Under the pieces are notes generated by a model. The model did not search any database. It was not told the DNA's origin and saw only the letters and a list, made by a program, of their open reading frames with translations. A program made the translations under genes and the position numbers. Below are positions 15,908 through 22,922 of a DNA stretch of 32,757 bases, piece by piece (within the stretch, counting starts at the first letter, position 1; every line of letters begins with the position of its first letter). Source of the DNA: Mycobacterium gordonae (GTDB taxonomy: Bacteria > Actinomycetota > Actinomycetes > Mycobacteriales > Mycobacteriaceae); NCBI RefSeq assembly GCF_001417955.2, contig NZ_LKTM01000354.1, positions 1 through 32,757 of the forward strand. The letters run 5' to 3'.

Positions 15908-15995
15908 GGCCGCCTCTGCTCAGGTGCTGTGATGGCCGCGGGGCACGACGGTGCTCGTCCGCTCGGGCGCGGTGGATGTCTGCGCGTTGTGCGGG

Positions 15996-17141
15996 TCAGC
16001 CGGCGGTCAGGTCGGTCGCCAGCCGGTAGCCGCGTTTGTAGACCGTCTGGACCGCGGACGGAGCGCCCAGCGCGGAACGTAGTCGGGTCATGGCGGTTTC
16101 GACCGCATGGGTGTCTGCCCCGGCCCCGGGCAGCAGTGCCAGCAGGTCCTGGCGGGACACCACCCGGCCCGGTGTGGCCATCAACCCCCGCAGCAGGGCC
16201 ATCGCGGAGGGTGGCATAGTCCGGATGTCGCCGTCGACGGCCACCGTTGCGCTGCGGACGCACAGGTGATGTCCTGCCGCGGTGATGTGGCGGGCGCGGG
16301 GCGGAACCTCGTCGTTGATCAGCCGCGCCAGTGCCCCGAGCCGGTAGCGGTCGGGGTGTATCGCGGGTACGCCGAGTCGGCGCAGCGGCGCCGCGGTGAG
16401 CGGACCGACACAGGCCGCCGTGACGTGGTCTCGCAGTCCGGCCAGCAGTTGTGTCCGGCAGCCGAGCGCGTCGGCGTGCTGGAGCACCGAGGCGACCGCC
16501 GGGGCGCTGGTGAAGCTCACCGCGTCGAGTCCGGCGTCGGCGATCATCGCGATCAGCTGGTCCATCGGCCGGCGGTCTCGCGGCGGCGCCCACCGATACA
16601 CCGGCACCCTGAGCACCTGTGCGCCCGCGAAGGTGAGGGCATCGCCGAGGTCGACGTCAGGCCCGCGCTGCGCGGGCGCGCCATGCAGTTGCACCGCGAT
16701 CCGCAAACCCGTGGCGCCGTCGGCGAGCACCCGGTCGAGCACCTCACGTAGGGTCTCGGATTCAGGGCTCCACTGCTCGCAGAGTCCGGCCTGGCGAACA
16801 GCGCCGCGTGCCTTGGGTCCCCGGGTCAGGATGCGCGCCGCGCCGAGCGCGGCGACGACGTCCTCGGCCACACCCCACCCGTGCGCGGCGTCCATCCAGC
16901 CGCGGAAGCCGATGCCGGTGCTCACCACGACCACATCGGGCGGATCGGCCACGATATGCTCTGTGACACAGTGCAATTCGGTGTCATCAGCGAGCGGGAC
17001 GATCCGCAGGGCCGGGGCGTAGACGACTGTGGCACCGCGGCGCCGCAACAGGGCGATGAATTCCTCCGAGCGCCGTGCCGCCGTCACCCCGATGGTGAAT
17101 CCCGCCAACGGCTCATCGGCCGGCGATGCCCACGACGTCAT
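15996..17141 (-). CDS. uroporphyrinogen-III synthase-like/winged-helix protein
   Basis: This protein of about 381 residues joins a HemD-like domain (about residues 1-265: GFTIGVTAARR, VVVVSTGIGFRGW, VSFTSAPAV) to an OmpR/PhoB-type winged helix (about 290-381: MALLRGLMATPGRVVSRQDL and TVYKRGYRLA). The order matches M. tuberculosis Rv0260c, annotated as a transcriptional regulator with a HemD domain. HemD closes the tetrapyrrole ring; in this fusion class a sensory role is also possible. The start is uncertain: ATG at 17141 without a clear ribosome site, or ATG at 17201 inside the preceding transposase-like gene. It appears to be the second gene of a transcript starting at the operator near 18346. 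Confidence 0.85.
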   Translation of the reverse strand: MTSWASPADEPLAGFTIGVTAARRSEEFIALLRRRGATVVYAPALRIVPLADDTELHCVTEHIVADPPDVVVVSTGIGFRGWMDAAHGWGVAEDVVAALGAARILTRGPKARGAVRQAGLCEQWSPESETLREVLDRVLADGATGLRIAVQLHGAPAQRGPDVDLGDALTFAGAQVLRVPVYRWAPPRDRRPMDQLIAMIADAGLDAVSFTSAPAVASVLQHADALGCRTQLLAGLRDHVTAACVGPLTAAPLRRLGVPAIHPDRYRLGALARLINDEVPPRARHITAAGHHLCVRSATVAVDGDIRTMPPSAMALLRGLMATPGRVVSRQDLLALLPGAGADTHAVETAMTRLRSALGAPSAVQTVYKRGYRLATDLTAG

Positions 17142-17151
17142 CGCCGGCCCG

Positions 17152-18282
17152 TCACGGGCCCAGGTCGTCGACAGGATCGTGCAGGCTGATTCGTGGTGCA
17201 TCAGCGCGTTCCCGAGACACCTCGCGCAGACTGAAAGGGGGCGGGTCGGCGGGGTCGGTGCTCCAGCGGCCGGGGGCCACGACCGGGTGAACTTTGATCA
17301 GCTCACCCCGCCAATACAATTTCACCGCGCGCGCATCCAGCCGGGCGTCCAAACGCTGCCCCACCAGTTCGCCGGGAACGCTGTAGAAGGCCTTGGCGAC
17401 CCGCGCGTGGCCGTCGGCGGCGACCTTGGGGTGGGTCCAGGTCGGGAAGTCGAACACCTCGTCGGGCGGGGGGCTCAGGTGGGGTTGCTCCTCGGTGGCG
17501 AACACCTCGGCCGGGCGGCCTCCGGTGCCGCTGTGCATCCGCATCCCCGCCACCGCGGCACTCCAGTGCGCGGCCTGCTCCCGGCATTCGTCGAGGTTCT
17601 GGAAGTGTTCTCCGGCAAAGAAACTCGACCTCACATACGACACGCTGCGCGCGATCCGCGGACGGTCCAGGGCAGTGGTGACACAGGGAAGGTCCACAGT
17701 GAACCCGCGCACGTGCGCGTACTCGCCGAACAGGGGATTGAGCTGCGGCGCGGTCGCGGGTGCGCGGTCCACGATGGCCTCGATATCGGGAACCACCACC
17801 GCGAACACCCCTCCGAAGAACGCCCACGCGGCCTCGAACCCCACGACCACATCGATGAGTGTCTGCCCATACGTGGGATAGACGAACATGTGTCGGGAGT
17901 GCACGGCGGTGAAGATCAACCCGTGCACCACCCGGCGCCGCTCGTCGGATTCATCGGTGAGCATGCCCAGGCGGCCCAAGACGGCGAGCACCTCGACGCC
18001 GGGTTCACCGTAGTCCCTGGGCAGCGTGGCGCGCCGCCGCCGGAACCCCAGTTCTTCTGTGGCATAGCGCACTAACGTCCGATACGCCACCACGACACCA
18101 CGCCGGCGCAACAGCGTGTGCACCCGGGTGAGCGTCGATCCGCCGTCGAGCCACGCCTGGATCTGCTCGGCCTGCACCGCGATCGTCTCCCACGCCTCAC
18201 TCTTGCCATCGGGCCGAGCCGGCCCCGCCACGGCGGTCACCGCCGCCGCCCACCGTCGGCCGGCAGGCGCCGGCACCGACAC
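17152..18282 (-). CDS. IS21 IstA-like protein lacking catalytic residues
   Basis: This 376-residue protein aligns with actinobacterial IstA transposases: an N-terminal helix-turn-helix (QAWLDGGSTLTRVHTLLRRR), the core (GRLGMLTD, LIFTAVHSRHMFVYPTYGQT, EAAWAFFGGVF) and the C-terminal beta part (KAFYSVPGELVG, VKLYWRGELIKVHP). Of the DDE triad the first Asp is Val101 (EVLAVLG for EVQVDFG), the second is kept as Asp166, and the Glu is Ala211 (RPRIARSVSYVR for KPRVERTVQYVR). About 100 C-terminal residues of full IstA are missing, and no istB or terminal repeats are seen. Yet the frame is unbroken, a BlaI-type operator lies 63 bases upstream, and the HemD-like gene follows at once. It is either a fairly recent fossil or a domesticated DNA-binding protein. 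Confidence 0.8.
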   Translation of the reverse strand: MSVPAPAGRRWAAAVTAVAGPARPDGKSEAWETIAVQAEQIQAWLDGGSTLTRVHTLLRRRGVVVAYRTLVRYATEELGFRRRRATLPRDYGEPGVEVLAVLGRLGMLTDESDERRRVVHGLIFTAVHSRHMFVYPTYGQTLIDVVVGFEAAWAFFGGVFAVVVPDIEAIVDRAPATAPQLNPLFGEYAHVRGFTVDLPCVTTALDRPRIARSVSYVRSSFFAGEHFQNLDECREQAAHWSAAVAGMRMHSGTGGRPAEVFATEEQPHLSPPPDEVFDFPTWTHPKVAADGHARVAKAFYSVPGELVGQRLDARLDARAVKLYWRGELIKVHPVVAPGRWSTDPADPPPFSLREVSRERADAPRISLHDPVDDLGP

Positions 18283-18345
18283 CGCAGCAGCGGACCGCGC
18301 CTGCGGTACTCCCCTCGACGACGTGCACCGAACATGTTCGCCATC

Positions 18346-18374
18346 CTATCTACGTACTATGTACGGAGATAGTA
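18346..18374. promoter_or_regulatory. BlaI-type operator before IstA-like/HemD genes
   Basis: CTATCTACGTAC and GTACGGAGATAG are inverted arms (11 of 12) around TAT. The arms are those of the 24-base class, but each carries its own GTAC, so the half-sites stand 7 bases further apart. It is 63 bases upstream of the leftward GTG start at 18282. Confidence 0.7.
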
Positions 18375-18701
18375 ATTCAGCTCTTGTTCAACGCACAACT
18401 GGTTGGCGCGCAGCGAATTTCACCGTTGCGGGATCCGCCCTGTGAGGAACTTGTAGCACACTGGTGATCGCGGGAAGGGTTGGTGCAACAACCTTTTCCT
18501 AAGGTGGCGCCATGCCGTTGCAGACCCACCACCGCGCGATCGCGGACAACGACGGTCGCCTGGCGGCCTCGTTCCGGGGGGCAGCACCCACGTGGTGGTC
18601 GCGCACCTGACGGCCGCCAGAGCGCCCAGGGGAGTCGGGCACCGGTTGCGAGGTCACCGGGCGACTCCGCGCTTCAGCCCGCCAGCCCCTCGCCCTTGAT
18701 C
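18375..18701. other. intergenic region between divergent operators
   Basis: About 330 bases between the leftward IstA-like promoter and the rightward PE promoter. No frame gives a convincing protein. Confidence 0.45.
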
Positions 18702-18725
18702 TACTACCTCTGTACATACCTAGTT
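18702..18725. promoter_or_regulatory. BlaI-type operator before PE gene
   Basis: TACTACCTCT-GTAC-ATACCTAGTT aligns with the 24-base class at 13 of the 20 arm positions, with GTAC in the centre. It is 89 bases before the PE start. It is a weaker member, supported by position. Confidence 0.5.
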
Positions 18726-18814
18726 GATGCCCAGTATGAGTATGGCGGATGGCCGAGTGTCTTCCTGCTGGGCCAGTCCTGATGATTTTCGTCCGTCGTT
18801 GTGAGGAGAACCGC

Positions 18815-19666
18815 ATGTCTTTCGTGATCACATCGCCCGAAGCATTGGCCGCGGCAGCGGCCACGCTGCGGGCACTGGGCTCCGGGCTGGCTGCCGAGAA
18901 CGCGGCCGCGGCCGCCTCGACCACCGGGGTGATTCCCGCCGCCGCCGATCAGGTGTCGGCGCTGCTGGCGACACAGTTCGGCGCCTACGGCACGCTCTAC
19001 CAGCAGGTCAACGCCCAAGCCCAAGCCGTGCACGACATGTTCGTCACTGTTCTCGGCGCCAGCGCCGGTTCGTACGGAACCGCCGAGTCCTCCAACTCCG
19101 CCGCCACCTCATCGGCGCCGCCTGGATCGTTGGTGTCGCTCGTCTACGGCTTGTTCACCGGGGCAGCGGGCCCGGGCACTCCCGGGCAGTACGGATTCGT
19201 CGACGCCGCGGTGAGCAATCTGGGCATCGTCGGAGCCTTTCAGGTCGGCAATTTCGGGGGCGCCCCCTCCGATCTGTTCTCGCTGGGCTCCCTTCTGGGC
19301 GCCGGCTCAACGGCCGCGGCACCCGCCGACGCCGAGGCCGCCGCAGCAGCGGCGCTCACCACCGCCTCCGAGCCCGCCGACGTCGCAGGCGCCGGCGGGC
19401 AGTCGGTGTCGGCAGGCGTGGGAGGCGCGTCCACGGTCGGCAGACTCTCCGTGCCGCCCAGCTGGGCCGGATCGGCAACCACGTCGAACCCGGCCGCGGC
19501 GACATTCACCGGCACGAGCTGGCCCGGTGCCGGCACGCCGGGCGCACCAGCGGCCACCGTGGCCACCGGGGTGCCGTGGGCCCCGTCCGGGCGGACCGCC
19601 GGTGGCCTGGGCGCCCCGCGCTACGGCGTCAAGCCGATCGTGATGCCCAAACCGGCAGGCGTCTAA
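18815..19666 (+). CDS. PE protein with PPE-SVP-like C-terminus
   Basis: This 283-residue protein has a PE domain at residues 1-95 (SFVITSPEALAAAAATLRAL, GVIPAAADQVSALLA, FGAYGTLYQQVNAQAQAVHD) and an Ala/Gly-rich middle. Its C-terminus carries GRLSVPPSWAG and a closing RYGVKPIVMPKPAGV, features normally seen on PPE-SVP proteins. The same ending is found in the PPE protein just downstream. PE proteins are secreted through ESX systems as dimers with PPE partners; the pair here is very probably one exported complex. The ATG at 18815 has GAGGAGA upstream. A BlaI-type site lies at 18702-18725. Confidence 0.92.
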   Translation: MSFVITSPEALAAAAATLRALGSGLAAENAAAAASTTGVIPAAADQVSALLATQFGAYGTLYQQVNAQAQAVHDMFVTVLGASAGSYGTAESSNSAATSSAPPGSLVSLVYGLFTGAAGPGTPGQYGFVDAAVSNLGIVGAFQVGNFGGAPSDLFSLGSLLGAGSTAAAPADAEAAAAAALTTASEPADVAGAGGQSVSAGVGGASTVGRLSVPPSWAGSATTSNPAAATFTGTSWPGAGTPGAPAATVATGVPWAPSGRTAGGLGAPRYGVKPIVMPKPAGV

Positions 19667-19748
19667 GACCCCGCCCCCGGCCGGCGTGGGCCGGATCACC
19701 CCGCCGCACAGAGGCTTTGCCAAATCGACAACAGATGGGAACAGTGAC

Positions 19749-20945
19749 ATGGATTTTGGGGCACTACCTCCGGAGATCAACTCCGGACTCCTCTACACCG
19801 GGCCCGGGCCGGCACCGATGCTGGCCGCCGCATCGACGTGGAACAACCTGGCCGCCGAACTGGCCACCACCGCGTCCTCCTACGAGGCGGTCATGGCCGA
19901 ACTCACCGAAAGCGAATGGCGAGGCCCGGCGTCGGCGTCGATGGCCGCCGCCGTCACGCCCTACCTGGGGTGGATGAACGCCACCGCCGCCGCCGCTCAA
20001 TACGCCGCCGCCCAGGCCACCGCCGCCGCAGCCGCCTACGAGACGGCCTTCGCCGTCACCGTGCCCCCACCGGAGATCGCCGCCAACCGAGCCCTGCTGG
20101 CCGCACTGGTCGCCACCAACATCGTCGGCCAGAACACCCCCGCGATCGCGGCCACCGAAGCCCACTACGGCGAAATGTGGGCCCAGGACGCCGCCGCCAT
20201 GTACGGCTACGCCGGCACCGCGGCCAGCGCAGCCACCCTGAACCCGCTGACCACACCCGCACCGACCACCAACCCCGCCGGGCTGGCCGGCCAAGCCGCC
20301 GCCAGTGCCGAGGCCAGCACCGCACCCGGCCTGCAAGGGCTGATCGCCGACCTGCCCAGCGCGCTGCAAGGCCTGGAAAACCCGTTCGGTACCGGGATCT
20401 ACGGACCAGGGCTGGTGGGTCACACCCTGGATTTCGTCAACGCGACCCAAGACATCGGTATATGGAACGGAACCCAGACCATCACCGCACAGATCGGCAG
20501 CATCGGGGCGTGGAACATGTTCGGCGGCATCTCCGCCGGCGCCCAACTCGCCGCCGCCAGTGCCGAACCCGCCGCAGCAACACTTAGCAGCGCCGACAGC
20601 GCCGCCCCCAGCAGCGTGCCGGGAGCCGTCCTCGTCGGCTCCGGAACACCAGCAACCCCGGCAGGCCCAAGCGGCCTACCCCAAACATCGGTGCTGGCCG
20701 GCATGGGCGACGCAGCCTCGGCCGGCCGGTTATCGGTACCAGCCAGTTGGTCAACAGCCACCCCAGCACCAACCACCGGCACGCTCACCGGCGCCGGCTG
20801 GACCGCCACCCCAGAAGCCGACCCGACCACCACAACGGTTCCCACGACGATGCCGGCGACAACCGGACGGCCAGGCTACGGCTTCGGCACACCACGCTAC
20901 GGCGTCAAGCCCACCGTGATGCCCAAACCAGCCGGAGTCGGATAA
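19749..20945 (+). CDS. PPE-family protein, SVP subgroup, partner of PE
   Basis: This 398-residue protein opens with MDFGALPPEINSGLLYTGPG, has the Trp-x-Gly motif at ESEWRGPAS and the PPE-domain segment NIVGQNTPAIAATEAHYGEM. A variable middle follows (GLQGLIADLPSALQGLENPF), then GRLSVPASW and the ending RYGVKPTVMPKPAGVG. The ATG at 19749 is fixed by the family start. It lies 82 bases after the PE gene, so both are likely on one transcript under the 18702 operator. It should be exported by an ESX system with that PE protein. Shared C-termini suggest that the PE tail was copied from a PPE gene. Confidence 0.94.
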   Translation: MDFGALPPEINSGLLYTGPGPAPMLAAASTWNNLAAELATTASSYEAVMAELTESEWRGPASASMAAAVTPYLGWMNATAAAAQYAAAQATAAAAAYETAFAVTVPPPEIAANRALLAALVATNIVGQNTPAIAATEAHYGEMWAQDAAAMYGYAGTAASAATLNPLTTPAPTTNPAGLAGQAAASAEASTAPGLQGLIADLPSALQGLENPFGTGIYGPGLVGHTLDFVNATQDIGIWNGTQTITAQIGSIGAWNMFGGISAGAQLAAASAEPAAATLSSADSAAPSSVPGAVLVGSGTPATPAGPSGLPQTSVLAGMGDAASAGRLSVPASWSTATPAPTTGTLTGAGWTATPEADPTTTTVPTTMPATTGRPGYGFGTPRYGVKPTVMPKPAGVG

Positions 20946-21360
20946 CGGCCAGCAAGAACCACGCTGCCCCAGGCTGATTGAGAGCAACGTGGGCCCCCGA
21001 TATGCATTGGGCGGCAATTGATTGTGCGTTTCGCAACCAGACGCGCAAGTTTGCGTGGCAGCAACGGCACAGTCTGCGCTTCTGCGTCGAAACCTGTTCG
21101 AGGACAGAAGGCATGGCTTTCCTACCTTCATGGTGCAAAACTCCGCCGAATACAGGGCAACGGCGCTGACAGCCGCTTTGAGACAACCCCCGGATTCGGG
21201 TCGTGTCGGGCCTTCAGCGGTCTGACCGATCTCGTATGCATGCGTCCGACGGTGAGTACACAACCGCGGTGATACCGCGGCGGACCGGCTCCGGACAGAC
21301 GAGGTGAGAAAATTGTCCGCCGAAGGGGGGTGCGGTCGAGGCGATGCGTTCGACGTCTAA
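20946..21360. other. intergenic region before the ubiquitin-like operon
   Basis: About 415 bases with somewhat lower GC than the flanking genes and no recognisable gene. It must hold the promoter of the rightward operon starting at 21361-21364. The 17-base palindrome at 21264-21280 is the only clear element. Confidence 0.5.
21264..21280. promoter_or_regulatory. palindrome upstream of sigma/Ubl operon
   Basis: CCGCGGT-GAT-ACCGCGG is a perfect 7-base dyad, about 85-100 bases before the first gene of the operon. It is a candidate binding site for an unknown regulator. Confidence 0.4.
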
Positions 21361-21363
21361 GTG

Positions 21364-21975
21364 ATGGCCCCCGACATTGATGCCTCCGAGCGGGAACCCG
21401 AAGCCCGTCGGGCAGCGCGCGCGCGACGCACTGCCCTCTACGAGTCTGTCAAAGACCCTATACATCACGCGGCCCGTCGGGGAATCCACGCCATCACCGC
21501 ATGCACGCCCAACGAAGACGACGTCGTCGAGGTCGCCTACGACGCGTTCTGCGAATTCGAGAAGAAGAACCGCGACGAGCTGAGTTCGCCGCAGGGCATG
21601 GCGTATCAAATTGCGTTTCAACGGGGCCGCGACCGAGGGCGAAAGATAATTCGCCATCGGGAGCAGATCGACCTGCTCTGCAAGGAGCCGACGCTGCAGG
21701 GCGAGCTGGAATTCCGCGAGGTGGATGCCCAACTCGCCCAGCGGCGCGACGAGATGGCCCGCACGGCGATCGAATGCTTGGCGGCGCTGCCAGCAGATCA
21801 GCAATCAGTCGTGACCGCCACAGTGATGGAGTCGATGAGCTTGTCAGATTGGGCCCTGCGCGAAGGCAAGTCACATCAGGCGGCCAGTCGACAACGCGGG
21901 CGGGCGCTGGAGTCGCTGCGGCGCTGCGTAGACCGTCAGCGACGGGGCCAACAGGACGGGAAGGAGCAGAAATGA
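21364..21975 (+). CDS. sigma-70-like factor heading the Ubl operon
   Basis: A protein of about 203 residues. The N-terminal half resembles sigma region 2 (EDDVVEVAYDAFCEFEKKN, GMAYQIAFQRGRDRGRK). The C-terminal half has a region-4-like helix-turn-helix: CLAALPADQQSVVTATVMES, then SLSDWALREGKSHQAASRQR and GRALESLRR. It is diverged from ordinary ECF factors, so it may be a DNA-binding relative rather than a true sigma. The frame has a stop at 21358-21360, so it begins at GTG 21361 or ATG 21364; no ribosome site is seen and the mRNA may be leaderless. The stop overlaps the next start by 4 bases (ATGA), tying it to the operon. It probably controls operon expression. Confidence 0.7.
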   Translation: MAPDIDASEREPEARRAARARRTALYESVKDPIHHAARRGIHAITACTPNEDDVVEVAYDAFCEFEKKNRDELSSPQGMAYQIAFQRGRDRGRKIIRHREQIDLLCKEPTLQGELEFREVDAQLAQRRDEMARTAIECLAALPADQQSVVTATVMESMSLSDWALREGKSHQAASRQRGRALESLRRCVDRQRRGQQDGKEQK

Positions 21976-22922
21976 GTGACAACCACGATTTCGACGCCCA
22001 GATCGACGACGTCGTCGAACGCTATCTGCAGTTCCTGCGGGGCCAGGGTCCCGAACCCGACCTCGCGCCCCTGACGCCACCGCAACGCCGGGTCGTGCGG
22101 AATCGTCTGGACATCGTCGATGCACTGGCCGATCGCGGTCCGGCGGTGCCGCCGCTGCACCAGGATCCCGTAGCGATGCGGTTGGGCTTGGTACCCGATA
22201 CTCGCCCAAGCCCGGGATCGGGAGGCGCGGATCCCACGGGCAGTCAGGCGCCCGAACCCACGGCGGCGCCCGACCCGATACGCCACGTTCTCGAAGAACT
22301 GGAAGCCGCTTTCGGCGGCGATGTGTGTGTCGACTGGTCCCCTCAGTGGGCACCCGTGATGACCAGGGCGGCGGTCCCGCTGGCGCAGTGCAGTGCGCTG
22401 GGCCAGAACATGGCCCTGTTCCTCACCGATGAGACCGACTGGGCGAACGAGCCGGTCCAGCTGGCGTCATTTCTCCTCCACAACCCCGCCATGTCGGCCG
22501 TGGCGCTGGTAACGCGGGATGCCACGCGTGCGGCGATCTTCAGCGCCGCGGCGTGCAACCTGTCCATCGATCCCGTGCGTGGCTGGTTGGAGCCGGGCGC
22601 ATTCGTGGTGACCGACAGCTTCGATCTCATCCTGAGGCACTACTTCGAGCAACGGCTTCCACGCTGGGATCGCGTGGCAGGCCTGACCGAGATCCTCGAA
22701 AGTGGTGACATCACCGCCGGCGCGCTGGAGTTGGTCACCGAAGAGATCGCCGCCGAACTGCGGACGCGACCGAGACTGGAATATAAGCGACGGGCACTGG
22801 AAGTCTTGGAGACCTTGGACCCGGCCGCTCTCTCGGCATTGATCGTGGCCGTGCAGGCAGGAACGCTGAGCGACATCGCTCTGGTGGACCAAGCGTCGGC
22901 GTTGGCGGAGACGACACCGTGA
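21972..22922 (+). CDS. unknown protein of the sigma/SMC/Ubl operon
   Basis: This 316-residue protein was not recognised. The first 55 residues are acidic-helical (DAQIDDVVERYLQFLRGQGP, then LTPPQRRVVRNRLDIVDALA), like a small partner-binding region. A Pro/Gly linker spans about residues 75-100. The rest (about 100-316) mixes alpha and beta (VCVDWSPQWAPV, ALGQNMALFLTDETDWANEP, AVALVTRDATRAAIFSAAAC) and ends in helices. There are no membrane helices, signal peptide or clear catalytic motif. It overlaps the sigma-like gene before it and the SMC gene after it by 4 bases each, so it is a fixed part of the module. An anti-sigma role or a link between the sigma factor and the ATPase is possible; neither is shown. 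Confidence 0.75.
   Translation: MSDNHDFDAQIDDVVERYLQFLRGQGPEPDLAPLTPPQRRVVRNRLDIVDALADRGPAVPPLHQDPVAMRLGLVPDTRPSPGSGGADPTGSQAPEPTAAPDPIRHVLEELEAAFGGDVCVDWSPQWAPVMTRAAVPLAQCSALGQNMALFLTDETDWANEPVQLASFLLHNPAMSAVALVTRDATRAAIFSAAACNLSIDPVRGWLEPGAFVVTDSFDLILRHYFEQRLPRWDRVAGLTEILESGDITAGALELVTEEIAAELRTRPRLEYKRRALEVLETLDPAALSALIVAVQAGTLSDIALVDQASALAETTP

Noticed and set aside
17152..18282. An active IS21 element
   Set aside because: Two catalytic residues and the C-terminal part are missing, and no istB or terminal inverted repeats are adjacent.
4551..18725. Repeated TACTATC/GATAGTA sequences as a CRISPR or dispersed repeat family
   Set aside because: They are short dyads at irregular distances, each placed before a gene start, which fits operators.
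13857..20945. Leftward Gly/Arg-rich frames opposite the PE and PPE genes
   Set aside because: Long open complements are common in GC-rich Ala-rich genes and show no family features.
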